Below, piece after piece: positions 41,783-54,080 of a stretch of 64,000 bases of DNA. Made by a program: the position numbers and the translations under genes. The stretch comes from Xestospongia muta (taxonomy: Eukaryota; Porifera; Demospongiae; Haplosclerida; Petrosiidae), in the NCBI GenBank assembly GCA_963693285.1, contig OY848925.1, positions 4,380,932 to 4,444,931 on the forward strand, read 5' to 3'. The notes under the pieces were generated by a model that saw only the letters and a program-made list of their open reading frames with translations, had not been told where the DNA came from and did not search any database. The first letter of the stretch is position 1; every line of letters starts with the position of its first letter.

Positions 41783-43649
41783 CTGCACTGCCTGTTTTTT
41801 TTGAACTGCTATAACTTGGCAACCGAAGCATTAGCAGCTACCAACGTTTAGCAACGAATAGAAAAGCATGTGGACTTTACAACAGTAGTGTCAAGAACAT
41901 CGTCAAGGAAAACAGAAGCTTAAAACTCGCAAAAGAATTTTCAGACTGCAGAGGTCAAGTGCCGTTTCTCGAAAAGTAAAAAACTTAACGTGGAGATTTT
42001 TTAGTATCTTGTAAACAATCTCAGAGGAATACGGATCAGCAAGACAGAAGGCCGTTGGTCGAAGTAATCGTTAGAAAAGTTCTGAAAAATGTTTTGTGGA
42101 CTTGGAGCGAAGTAACGCATTCAGGAAACGTCTCCAAGCACTGAAAAGACTGCTACTAATAGATAGTATATCGATTTATATTTGTACCACGGGACGTTTC
42201 CAAAGAAGGTTTCATCTTCAAGTTACAATAAATTTTGTATATGAAATATTGATAGATTTTTCAGGCTGCAGAGGTCAAGTGCCGTTTCTCGAAAAGTAAA
42301 AAACTTAACGTGGAGATTTTTTAGTATCTTGTAAACAATCTCAGAGGAATACGGATCAGCAAGACAGAAGGCCGTTGGTCGAAGTAATCGTTAGAAAAGT
42401 TCTGAAAAATGTTTTGTGGACTTGGAGCGAAGTAACGCATTCAGGAAACGTCTCCAAGCACTGAAAAGACTGCTACTAATAGATAATATATCGATTTATA
42501 TTTGTACCACGGGACGTTTCCAAAGAAGGTTTTATCTTCAAGTTACAATAAATTTTGTATATAAAATATTGATAGATTTTAAAGGGTCATGTAAAGACTC
42601 AGAGAAACTTTTCATCAAGAAAGTAGCACTTAATCTTGCTTGGGAATTGAATGATACTATCACTTATTCAGTTACTGCTTCACAAACATGGCAAAGCTAG
42701 AAATCAAGCAACAATTAATGAGCATATACAGAATGACAAAGCTTGCCATTTTATAACCACACCTTCTGGAATGTTAATAAATTTTCTTGCAATAACAACA
42801 TCATAGCTGGGCCTAAGCTGGCATAGAATTTATAAATAACTTAGAAACTACAGCGAGGTTCGGCACTTTAGTGCCTTTCATTGTAACTTGAAGATGAAAC
42901 CTTCTTTGGAAACGTCCCGTGGTACAAATATAAATCGATATATTATCTATTAGTGGCAGTCTTTTCAGTGCTTGGAGACGTTTCCTGAATGCGTTACTTC
43001 GCTCCAAGTCCACAAAGCATTTTTCAGAACTTTTCTAACGATTACTTCGACCAACGGCCTTCTGTCTTGCTGATCCGTATTCCTCTGAGATTGTTTACAA
43101 CATACTAAAAAATCTCCACGTTAAGTTTTTTACTTTTCGAGAAACGGCACTTGACCTCTGCAGCCTGAAAAAATCTATCAATATTTCATATATAAAATTT
43201 ATTGTAACTTGAAGATGAAACCTTCTTTGGAAACGTCCCGTGGTACAAATATAAATCGATATATTATCTATTAGTAGCAGTCTTTTCAGTGCTTGGAGAC
43301 GTTTCCTGAATGCGTTACTTCGCTCCAAGTCAACAAAACATTTTTCAGAACTTTTCTAACGATTACTTCGACCAACGGCCTTCTGTCTTGCTGATCCGTA
43401 TTCCTCTGAGATTGTTTACAACATACTAAAAAATCTCCACGTTAAGTTTTTTACTTTTCGAGAAACGGCACTTGACCTCTGCAGCCTGAAAATTCTTTTG
43501 CGAGTTTTAAGCTTCTGTTTTCCTTGACGATGTTCTTGACACTACTGTTGTAAAGTCCACATGCTTTTCTATTCGTTGCTAAACGTTGGTAGCTGCTAAT
43601 GCTTCGGTTGCCAAGTTATAGCAGTTCAAAAAAAACAACTCTGGTAACA

Positions 43650-43688
<39 letters not shown>

Positions 43689-43726
43689 ACTACAGTACCC
43701 TCGCTATGCGCCCACGCACAGCGAGG
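41713..43726. mobile_element. 2-kb palindromic element flanked by TTAA
   Basis: The ends are exact inverted repeats beginning CCTCGCTGTGCGTGGGCGCA, and TTAA directly abuts both (41709-41712 and 43727-43730). TTAA is the target duplication of piggyBac-type transposons. Arms of about 860 bp (41713 to about 42575, and about 42870 to 43726) are near-perfect reverse complements. Each arm holds two tandem 320-bp repeats (starting about 41941 and 42261 on the left). The central 0.3 kb is the reverse complement of the sequence just left of the element (about 41.38-41.71 kb). The four similar open frames of 66-94 codons starting MDLERSNAFRKR or MERSNAFRKR come from the four repeat copies and show no sign of being genes. 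Confidence 0.7.
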
Positions 43727-43994
43727 TTAATGAGTGTGATCTTGTTGAAATAGCTAAGGAATTTGTTATGGTAAATGATGAATGAAGGAAATACTTTGGT
43801 ACATTTTAAATTAATGTTGGTAATACTGATTGTGATTATATCAAACATAGTTTCTGCATTATGGGTACATTCGTGTCTGCATATTCATCACATAGTTATG
43901 GTGTGAGCCCCCCAAAATATAAGTGCCTCGTTCGCCTATGATTGTGTATATTCATAATTGCCACTCCCAAGCATAATAGTCGAGTGAGGCGACT

Positions 43995-44354
43995 ATAGAG
44001 CAACCTGTGATCGTGATTGTCAACACGTGGTCAATCATCACCTCACCCACATATTACTTTGATAGCTTGTTTATGCCAATTCATGTCATATCATTAATTG
44101 ATAATTTATAGTTTTGTTTTAACTTATTATTGGCATCCTTCACATGCCAGGTGGAAACACAATGTACTGGTATTTTTAAAATAGTTATACTATATTTCCA
44201 CTAGATTGCTATAATATATAATTTTAGGTATGTGAAGAATGTACGTCAACTTGAAGAAGACAATCAAGGAGGTAGATTTTTACCAGCTCATGCTTGTCAT
44301 AGAGCACTTCAAGAAGCTTTTTCATGTCTGACTTTGTCTCTTCAACAAAGATAA
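43995..44354 (+). pseudogene. MNAT1 pseudogene, block 2
   Basis: Only the first bases of exon 1 (43995 onward, with ATG changed to ATA), a piece of intron 1 flank and the complete last exon (44228-44354, splice acceptor and TAA kept) remain. Exons 2-7 and the rest of exon 1 are missing. The RING finger is absent, so it cannot act as MAT1. The same ATG-to-ATA change occurs in block 3, so it was lost before those two blocks separated. Confidence 0.9.
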
Positions 44355-45076
44355 CTACAATCATTTTAACTTAGCTAATTATATGTTAGAAAAATGACTA
44401 AAGATTATTATCATGGTCATGTATCATTATGGCATGATGGTATAACAATTTCAAGATTCTAATTAAATAATATGTAAATTGTTCAGCATTGCTACTCTCT
44501 GCACATCACAGAGAAGAACATTAAACACAGGAAATGACAGCTTTCTTGTTATTGTTATGTTTATTGTAATTATAATAGCTAAACCGTAAACTTAATATAA
44601 ATGTTATTTTTTTCATTAATATTTAATTTGCAGATAACAACAAATTATATTGAGAACATAATGAGACAAATATCTTTATTACTTTAATATAATAATACCT
44701 CTCTGTTACCATGGTGACTTCAATGTTACATAAATCTAATGTATACAGCAACTTTTTAGGCTGTGGGATGATGGCAATTGTTTGTGAAGCACACCACTAG
44801 AGGCAACTATAATTATATGGTACAAACCTATAAATATTATTTCACTGAGCAGCATCATTGATGTAACTGAGAGAGGAGTAAAATTACTATATAATTTTAT
44901 AATTTAATAAACTACAAGTTATTCAATTATATTTAGAACACTCACAACATACAAATTATAAATTAATTGATAAAATTATAAACAATAAAAACATCATAAT
45001 CTTAAAATATTTATAAATAAGTACAAATCATATAAATCAAATATAAATTATTATAAAAACATTGAAATTTTCTAAT
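44355..45076. repeat. Second block junction with FReD tail remnant
   Basis: Same order as at 33.6-34.29 kb: MNAT1 3' flank, a FReD tail remnant near 44490-44540, then NRAMP 3' flank. No gene is seen. Confidence 0.65.
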
Positions 45077-48000
45077 TCACTCATATTGAATTACCACCTT
45101 TTCCTTGTCTTTTTTATTTGTTTCAATCACTTTAGTTTCACTACTCAATTGCTTTTCACGTCTCCAATAACGAACTTCTCTTATGATAGGATAAATAACC
45201 TGAGAAAGATAAAGATAAATAAATAACATAAAGGTTTATAATAAAAAAAATCAACTTGAAGGTGGTCCTGTTGTAATAGAGATATAAAAGTTAATGAGAA
45301 AGTAAAGTCAACATTCTGTAAAATCCAATATTATCTTTGTGTTTTTCTAGGAGATTAAATAATTTATTACATTGTGTGGTTGCTATGTTAAGGTGGTGAC
45401 AGGAATAAGTATGTCCTTGGAAAGGAGCTCAAAGCAACTATTGCATTTATAAATGCAATAAAGACCTCCACCTTCTATACTTAAAGTCTGTAGCTCATTA
45501 TTTAGTGTTATTAAATAATTATTGTTTTAGTTGATGCTTACAACAATAGACACTTACAAAGAAGAGAACAATTCCAATATATAACAGAAGACCTAGACTA
45601 GCTAGTACATGTTGGTACCAGTGACCTTTGATAGCCTGAGGAAAAAAATATCCTCTGTCCACCTCTTTAGTTTAATAATTAATATACTTACCACAGTATC
45701 AATTATAAAGAAACAATTGACACCCATTACAACAACAGCAATTATCCAAGCAACAATAGTGAGAATACTAAACGGAAAAAGAATTGGAACAAAGTCATTA
45801 AATTGACTTGACTTTTAAGTAACGACTAGATAGTACAAAGTAATGTCATTACTCTCTTGAATAAATATTAAATTAATCCATTTTAACAATTTGTTACTTG
45901 GATACTCATATATCAGTATTGAAATGCTAAATGTACAGTTTAAAAGACTATGTAAGTTTGTTGGTAGTTTAAACAATATAGTAACCTAACATCAGTAATG
46001 GCATCGTCTTCTTCGTTAGGACTTGACAATCATAGTTGAGCATGTTAGAGTGTGTGTCAAGCTATTGCTGTGTGTGTAAAATATTATAGAGTAATTATGT
46101 TTTATTATAGGAGACACTGAAAGTGTTAAGTCAGGGATTTATAGAGTTACAATTACTTCATCTACTGTGGCAGAATGTAAAGAAGTGATACGTCAATTAA
46201 AGAGACTACAACACACAACATGGAGTATATTTGTTGTTATTTATATTGCAGTTATTACTTACATATTGTTACGATGTTGTTTCATTATTCTCCTTGAACT
46301 TGTAGCAAACAAGATTGGTAGAACAGAAAAAGGAAGCTAAGAATAAAAATTATAATATGATTAGTGTCTTCTATAAGTATATATCTTACCAATATACTTT
46401 GTTCAACATTAATAAACTCATCTAAAACGTCCAGTCTCTTGCTAGCAATAATGGCAATAATAACACAGGGTACCATAGAAATAGATCGAGTTAGTAGGAC
46501 ACGTTTCCATTTAGCCCATTTCAGACCTAGAAACCCCTGTAATCAAGCAAAATAATAATCACACACACTTCAAATCCAAAACAAGCTATAATTATTGTAT
46601 AGATGTGGAACTGATATCATGTTCTAAACAGTACAATAGGTAGTTATTATAGTTCCATACAAAAACCAGCTCTTTATGTACATTAAGTTATTTTGTCATT
46701 ATATTACACTATTAGTAGATATAGTCAGATTGATGTCAGAGTACATATGTTACTCTTACTTCCATAACAAATTGTCCTGCATATGTGCCCTAAATAACAC
46801 AATTAAAGTAATAGTACTATATCAATGTATCCTTACAGTCATTGTAGAACTCTGTCCTGATGCTAACAGACCAATAGCCCAGATATATTTGATCCACTCA
46901 CGTTGTCCAAATGCATGATACAAACAATTACTCTATAAATGAAGTACAAAATGTAATTATAACATGTAAAGTGGAAACACAGGAATATCATATAAAAATA
47001 GAAGTCATGCATTAATTATAACTTTACTTACAGCAGTTAAAAGACTAATACCGTTCGAAGAACAAGAGTCAGCAATATCTGGTGTATAAGTGAAGGAGTA
47101 CACACTCTATTGTATTGTTTGAATGTATAGTGGGGATAAAGAAAGATAGAAAGAGAGAATGACAAATTATAGTAATAATTAGAGAACTCACAGCTCCAAA
47201 CACACAGATTACAAACAGATTAATAACAAAAGAGATTAGTAAGGCCACACCTAAAGAAAGATACATTTCTAACATGTTCTTATGGCCACAGATATATATA
47301 TATTAATATAAAGAACATAGTAAAATGAAATTTAGAATATAGGAGATAAAATTATGTCATGTGCACAAAACTATCTCACTTGATTCTATTGTGTTGTATT
47401 TGATGCCTTCTCTGACTTCAGTAGGATTTTTTCTGGAAATGGAACGAGACTATATAATGAGTATGTGTGTGTGTGTTGATTGAGTGAGTAAGAGAGAGAA
47501 TGAGAGTAAATGATAAGATGCAATGGAACAACGGAATCCTCAACACATGCTATATCCATTATTGATATATAAATAAAAAAAATTCTTAACTAAAGACCCA
47601 GGACACAAGGGAATTAATTGTAATTTCAAGGGGAGAACATTGCTTGGAATGGTTGTCATCACCGGGAACTACAAGTGGGTGTGGCTACTTACAACATCAC
47701 TGGCTAAACAAAACTATTATACTAATTAATTATCAGTAGGCTAACAGACAGCAACCAACATACTAATAAGAAGACAAAGGGTATAGGATCATTATAAAAC
47801 AGTAAGGTTTGTATCTAGTGAAGAATACTATTTAAAATAGTACTTAGTTTCTAGTAACAAACAATAAGAAAATCAAGTCTAAAGAGTCCATTATAAAGTT
47901 AGAGCAAGCTATTAGTGGCTCAAATAAGTCATTATCACTAGCATTGTATCAAATTGATACAAACTTTCTACACATTACCTAATGGAATACATTATATGTG

Positions 48001-51000
48001 TGACAGTCAGTGTTAATATAGTATCATTAATATTAAGTGTAGTCTAGTGTGAGAAGGATCTAGGAGTGGTCAAAATTGATTAAATTTTAATTTGACTAAT
48101 CAGATTCCATCAACTGGATTCTGGTAGTGTGGGGAGATACCAAGTAAAACTTTATTATAGTTATTGTGGTTTGCTAATCTTACTTGTATAAAGCAAAAGA
48201 AGTCATTTGATAGTTGCTGTAAATTGGTATCTATGAATTTTAAATATCTTCTGACTTAAAAATGTAGCCAATATGTGTATTAACGTGTGTGTGTGTGTGT
48301 GTGTGTGTTTGTGTGTGTGCATGTGTGTGTGTGTGTTTGTGTGTGTGGCTTCCTCCATTCTTTATATTAATTAATTAATGTTCTGATGTAATAATGTTTG
48401 CTAGATCTTCAATAAACTATACTAAGTGATGATCTTACTAAAACAAGTCCAGAATGAAGATAAATGTTATGAGGCATAATAACAGCTCCTACCAAACCCA
48501 GTCCTTGTTCAATGGCATCATGACTGCAATTAGAACACATAGGAATAAAGGTGCCTTTGATAACATCAAGTTGATTGGGTTTGGAATAGACATACTGTGT
48601 GTGTGTGTGTGTGAGGGAGAGGGAGGGGAGAGAAGGAGAGAGCTGTTATACAAATAGACTATTTTAGTCTTACCATCCATCCAAACATGACACACATGAT
48701 TGTGATAAGTAGTCCAAAGAATCCTTCTAAATATCTCAATCCTAACAAACAATCAAACATTCAATCTAATCAAAGTGAACTATCTTACCATAACTTTCCA
48801 AGAATAGAAAGGTAAAGGTATCAATACCAGTAACAAGACAACCCTCCCAGAGTGGAATACTATACGAGATAATGTTAAGATTATATAATAGTTAAAGTAT
48901 GTGTACATTGTATACTTAAACAATTTGATAGGTCAAACATAGTTAACTATATTACTCCTTAAGTTTTTAAATACACATTACAATCCTATACACTAAATCA
49001 GTTAAAGGCTTCAATCAAAAGAACTACATAATTTAGAAGCCTGTGAATCTAATAAAACTCTATTCTTGGCTTCTACATCATATAATTCTTTTGACGTTAG
49101 GCTTTAAGTTTTGTATAGATAAATCATAAGTGAAATGTGTGATTAACTTACGTTCCTTGAGATATAATGTTAATAGCAATAGCTGATCCTATAACCTCCT
49201 AAACAAATATATTATGTCAGAGTTAAAACACTGAGTTAGTAGTTATTCTTAACATTGGAGTATATGTAAGTACAGGAGTGATCTTATTTAGTAGAATATG
49301 TTTAGCAAAATTTTATTTGTCGCTTAAAAAACTCCATGGGCTATAGCATATGCTGTTACTCTAACAGTCTAACTATATGAATACAATTATACCATATTAT
49401 GGTATTAATAATACTACACACACACACACACATGTGTGTGCATATGTCAGGTCAAAAAATCCAAACACTTTGTGAATATCATGAATAAGTATAACTTAAC
49501 AATATGTTATGAGATAATATGATGTTTTGAATGAGAATAGATATTTAATCTACTAGATATAATGTATATACAGAATTAGTCTTCATACAATATAGTGTTA
49601 TTATCATTTATATATGAATGCAGTCTTTTTATTGTTATAAGCTGATGCAAGTGAGCAGATTTTAATAGCAGTGGACTGTCTTTGCATATAAAGTATTTTG
49701 TGTTGGCCTAGTAACAGGATTCCAATCCTTGATAATTGTCTTTGTAGTCAATAAACATTTCCGAAAACAAATAATATAATCATTCACACGATAGCTAAGA
49801 GTTTCTATCTTACACTAAGGCTTTAACAATCAAATCATAGCCTTGGAACCAATAATTACGCTCTTTGTTTTAGCTTCAGTCTCTGGGCCTCAATCTCAGT
49901 CTCTTGATTTTGGACTTACTTGTATATCACTTCCAATGATAGCTAGTTCTATTGCTATCCACAGTACAATACGTGGAATAAATGGATACTCGTCTTTGCA
50001 GATTTCAGCTAAATGTTTACCTGTCACTACACCCAGTCTAGCAGCTAACAACTACACAAAAAATACAAACCAATTATAATACTTGATACTGTAATATATC
50101 ACCAAGAACTGTTATTATTCATAGACTTTGACAAGACAGCTTAATATTGAGCCTGTGTACATGTACAGTATTAATACTATCAAAGAATGGGTAAAGGTAT
50201 ATATACATAATTACATATTCATTCATTATAACCTGTAATTATAGGATTGGACCTTTATAACATGTAGACTCAATATATATTTGAACATAGCTTGTATGTA
50301 TAAACAGAAATGTAACTAAAAAGACAAACAGATTAGTAAGGGATAAACAGACTTTAACTATGTAACATAAGACCAATGAATGGACAAAATGAGTTGATTA
50401 TATTCTACTTACTTGTACGAGTAAACCAGCCACTGTAGACCACAACAATACCCAAAGTAACTATAAAGACAACAACTAAAATATTGAGGTCACAAAAATA
50501 ATAGTAAAAGTATCCAGAGCCAATATCAACGTTGATACTAATACTAACATCAAAGTACAATAAGGTAGACAATATATTACTATATTACTATATGGTATAT
50601 TATGTATAGACACATACACTGTGTTTACCTTGTATTGAGCTATAGCACCAGCCTGTAAATCACTCTCTATATTACCAGGATCAAGATAGGCAATACTCAT
50701 TAAAAAACCAGGACCTGTAAATGCCCATAACTTTCGAAAACTAAACAATGGCTATTGGAAGAGAAGTGTGAGTGAGTGAGTGTGTGTGTGTGTGTGTGTG
50801 TGTCATAGAGCGTACAACTGACACAATTTTCTAACATACTAACACGTCATAAATTAATTGTAGCTAAAATAAAAATATAGCTTACTGCTTTTTCACGATG
50901 TGGTACATGAACGAGCTGGAAATCTTTAGCTTTATGTTCCTCAGATTTGTCCAGTTCTTTATTAGATGTGTCCCTATCAATTAGAGGTGACTCCTCATTT

Positions 51001-51142
51001 GGTTCTTGTTGTGGACACTTACTAAAGAAAGATTTTGCTTAGCTGTTGTCTAATTGCATGCTTATGCAATGTGATGCAATAATATAAACCACTATCAGTC
51101 TGAGTCTAACTACTGTCCGTATACTTACCCCTCTTCTGCCAT
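45077..51142 (-). CDS. SLC11A: NRAMP/SLC11 divalent metal transporter, copy 3
   Basis: Nineteen exons with the same lengths as copy 2: 51142-51129 (coding part), 51021-50886, 50751-50629, 50460-50413, 50051-49920, 49198-49152, 48859-48789, 48741-48674, 48594-48439, 47449-47380, 47268-47192, 47106-47032, 46932-46837, 46789-46760, 46536-46390, 46336-46263, 45767-45692, 45635-45558, 45199-45077. This gives 546 aa from ATG 51142. A longer upstream frame like that of copy 1 is broken here by small deletions, so the inner ATG is the likely start. TM1 [14 protein letters not shown]6 MPHN and [10 protein letters not shown] are present. The last exon is mosaic: its first third matches copy 1 ([10 protein letters not shown]), the rest matches copy 2. 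Intron 3 has a short extra insert at its donor side (about 50598-50622). Confidence 0.92.
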
Positions 51143-51233
51143 ACTAACCCAGAAAGTCCAGCTGTCTTCAAGTTGCTACACTGTGTACATTCATAGTTGC
51201 CACCCCTAAGCATAATAGTCGAGTGAGGGGACT
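51143..51233. promoter_or_regulatory. Divergent region between NRAMP copy 3 and MNAT1 remnant
   Basis: 91 bp separate the NRAMP copy 3 ATG from the lost MNAT1 start (ATA at 51234). It is homologous to the block 1 promoter but diverged. NRAMP copy 3 probably still uses it; the MNAT1 side no longer has a gene to drive. Confidence 0.5.
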
Positions 51234-52306
51234 ATAGAGCAAGCTGTAATCGTGATTGTCTACACGTGGTCAATCATCACCTCACCCACATATTATAATT
51301 ACTTTGATAGGCTTGTTTATACCAATTCATGCCTTACCATTAATTGATAATTTACAGTTTTGCTTTAACTTATTATTAGCAGTTCCTTTAAAAATTAGAA
51401 TTACTTCACGTTTAGTAACATCCAAAAACTTTACATGTTTTGTATGCCAGGCAGTCCTATAATTGTTTTAGAATGATAATTATTATTTAATAAAACTTTT
51501 CATACACAATAGTTTAGAATAATTAATATAATAATTATTTTAAGAGATATCTTAGGTTGCCCTGATAGTCAGTGCTTGCTCAATGATACACTGTTCCTTT
51601 TCTGAGCTCTACTCTCTGTATATGTAGGGTGGTCACTTAGTTAACTTTGGGGATGTTATTATTAATAGACACTTATGGACCAGGAGTACCAGATCTGGAA
51701 GAATTAGAGAGTTATGGGTAAGTAGTATAAATAATATACTAGACACCACCACAGAAGCCACTAAATATTGGCTGTAGTCCAGTGATGGTCAGGTACTATA
51801 CTATCCCTATTGTCAATGTAGGTAGAACAAAAGACTGTATTATTCTATATTGCAGTCATTACTGTCTATTATGTAATATGTGGTCATTATGATATGACTA
51901 TAATTCAAAAAATCTTCCTAAGATTGTTTGGTACTGATGTTGAGGTTTTAATATTTCACTATAATTGAATTGAAAGCTGAAAGCTCAGTATAAGTCTATA
52001 ACAAATTTTTAAAACCAGCTCGTGCTTGCTGTATTAATAATTAAATTCATTGGTTGTGAGTGCCTCAAGACAATAATTGATTTAAAATCACCTGGCATCC
52101 TTCACATGCCAGGTGGAAACACAATGTACTGGTATTTTTAAAATAGTTATACTATATTTCCACTAGATGCTAATTTTAGGTATGTGAAGAATGTACGTCA
52201 ACTTGAAGAACACAATCAAGGAGGTGGATTTCTACCAGCTCATGCTTGTCATAGAGCACTTCAAGAAGCTTTTTCATGTCTGACTTTGTCTCTTCAACAA
52301 AGATAA
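51234..52306 (+). pseudogene. MNAT1 pseudogene, block 3
   Basis: Remnants are the exon 1 start with ATA for ATG (51234), intron 1 sequence to about 51655, the second half of exon 7 (about 51660-51718, donor GTAAGT intact), intron 7, and exon 8 (52180-52306, complete with TAA). A deletion joins intron 1 directly to exon 7, removing the rest of the RING and the coiled coil. Not functional as MAT1. Confidence 0.92.
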
Positions 52307-52658
52307 CTACAATTGTTTTAACTTAGCTAGTTGTGTGTTCAAAAAATTTAACTTAAGGATCAATTATTGTTATTATCTGTCATTCAATACATGTATCACT
52401 GTTGACTCAAGTAATGAAAGTAATACAAAACCCTAGATAATGTAGAAGAGATTGAAGACCTGATATAACTTGTCAGTTTAATGTCATCTCCAACATATCC
52501 AAATCCAAACTACACATAGTTGTTACATACAACAAAGGAATGTGTGTTTATCAAATTAACAAAGATACATACAAAATATTTACAATACAATATAGTGTAC
52601 AGAACCAACAGAACCAATCAAGTGTAGAGCATTTAAAATGCAAATCATGACAATGATC
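52307..52658. repeat. Unit shared with 60.45-60.72 kb; contains FReD tail
   Basis: About 52.41-52.66 kb recurs at about 60.45-60.72 kb. Its right end (about 52.60-52.66 kb) is, on the - strand, the C-terminal part of a FReD exon 3 (the [18 protein letters not shown] region). The transposon that follows cut it off from its other half at 58.03-58.23 kb. Confidence 0.65.
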
Positions 52659-53057
52659 GGTCCTACAGATTTTAGTGTAAAAAAGGATTTTATGCCTAGA
52701 GTTGCTCATGGGACAATTTAAACCAACACAACCTGGCATAGATCGTGGGACAATTTTAAACCAATACAACCTTGATTTTACTCTAGGGCCAAGTTTATAC
52801 TATTATTTTTAGTTTAAAATCCCTCAGTAAAGTATTCTATCTTTGTATTATTATGGGGTAATTTTACACCAATTGGCTAATTAAGGGGTTTACTCATTTA
52901 ACTTCCTTCCACAGTAATTTCCTTTTCTATTATATGGTACAATTTTACACTAGTTGCAACCCTCAACTGGAAATGGTGTAAAATTACGCCATATAAAGTA
53001 AAACTATACATTCAACTGAAGGAAGAATTTAACATTGACCTTTAAACTCACTTAAAA
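52659..53057. repeat. MULE left terminal inverted repeat
   Basis: About 399 bp, reverse-complementary to 57627-58026 with scattered mismatches. Contains several short motifs of the type 'gtgtaaaattacgcc' / 'gggtaattttacacc', which repeat within the TIR and may be transposase-binding sites (inference). Confidence 0.85.
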
Positions 53058-53514
53058 CCTTCTCATGATAATAATCTGACAATCAACTCAAGAAGACTTT
53101 TACATATGGATCTTCTAATCTTGCATGTGTGGTGGGGTGGAGGTGTGGTTAAATGTTAGGTGTGGCTGAGACATGCACCTATCAATCGCAGCTCTATTAG
53201 GGTGGAACTGGCCTGACACGTACGTTGTCAGGAGGTAAAGCTATAGTGATGAAGTTTCTCAAAGTGCTAATCATTTGTCTGTTAATAAAATGTGACAGTG
53301 ATATTCGACCTGCTTTTTTAAAAACAAACAATATTCAGAGGTATGGCTGTGATGGAAGAGCAAACCTTCTTTTTGCACCAAGTTACCCTTTTATTTGCCG
53401 CATTGCTCTACCTGGATGGATTGTGTTACTGGTTCTGATTTTTCATCTTCCAACTCATCAGTTTCATTTAAATTCAAATCAAAGACAGAGAGGAGAAATG
53501 TAGTGGTTCATCAT

Positions 53515-53765
53515 TGAAAATAAATGATCAGTTTCCTTCTGGTAAAACCATACTTATATCACTTAACCAATGTGTCCTTGGTAGATCATTATAGTTGATT
53601 ATACCTTAAGATAGAGAAAGTTACTGACATTTAAAAACTTATTCCGATGTTATTTTATCAAGGATCTTTGATACAATCACGTGTTCCATTACGAGATTAT
53701 GGGCTGAAGGATGGAGAATGTGTTAGTCTATTTGTTAACGGTGTAGGAGGTGGAGGTGATGGTGG
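53515..53765 (+). pseudogene. Ubiquitin-like domain of the MULE, two exons
   Basis: A first exon ending near 53581 encodes SGKTILISLNQCVLG, the beta1-beta2 part of a ubiquitin fold. After a short intron, about 53610-53765 encodes the second half (FYQGSLIQSRVPLRDYGLKDG, VSLF, then a Gly-rich tail) with the ubiquitin-type (L)xDYxLKDG turn. A TAA lies in frame near 53631, so the copy is broken. Its upstream extent is unclear; an open frame at 53225-53503 has no recognised domain. Confidence 0.6.
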
Positions 53766-53860
53766 GAGTGCAGACGGTATGTTTATGTACACTAATTGTT
53801 TACTTAAAAATAATTTTCAATTGAAATGATGGTTATCATAATTAAATTGTTTTCAACAGA

Positions 53861-54005
53861 GTCTGTAGACGATGAGCTTACAAATGAATGTGTATCCTGT
53901 GGAGAGTATGCTAATGTCCTTCGTGATGTATGCAAGTCATCAAGTTATAAAACATGTAATAAACAGCGGCATAAACATCCAAAAAGAAGAAACCACAATA
54001 CTAAG
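53861..54005 (+). pseudogene. B-box-like zinc-binding exon of the MULE
   Basis: Bounded by an acceptor (ttcaacag, to 53860) and a donor (aag|gtaaag at about 54005), in phase with the preceding ubiquitin-like exon. It encodes a CxxC..C..C then HxHPKRRNH arrangement like B-box fingers (core NECVSCGEYANVLRDVC, HKHPKRRNH). It joins the ubiquitin-like part to the helicase part. Confidence 0.55.
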
Positions 54006-54080
54006 GTAAAGTCAAAGTAAATGTGGTTGCTGTAATTATCTGGGTACTGGTGCTGTCTTACCTCAATTTAATTTATACAG

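Larger units (their letters stand above)
40359..43942. mobile_element. Nested insertion of about 3.6 kb in the NRAMP2/MNAT1 promoter
   Basis: Comparison with the uninterrupted copy 3 (51170-51200) shows that sequence from 'cgctgt' (to 40358) to 'tgtgtatattc' (from 43943) is split by foreign DNA. The insert begins CATAGGAGGC and ends GCCTATGAT, so short CATAGG inverted ends and a possible 3-bp TGT duplication flank it. G-rich stretches near both ends (ggggctcgg; ggggggctcac on the other strand) also resemble each other. Inside are two further elements, described separately. No intact transposase is visible. Confidence 0.65.

Noticed and set aside
42096..43328. Four similar 66-94 codon frames (MDLERSNAFRKR...) that look like a small gene family
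   Set aside because: They are the four copies of the 320-bp repeat inside the palindromic element, two on each strand; they end at random stops and match no family.
50476..50748. - strand frame starting [15 protein letters not shown] taken as a separate short gene
   Set aside because: It is NRAMP copy 3 exon 3 read into the following intron.
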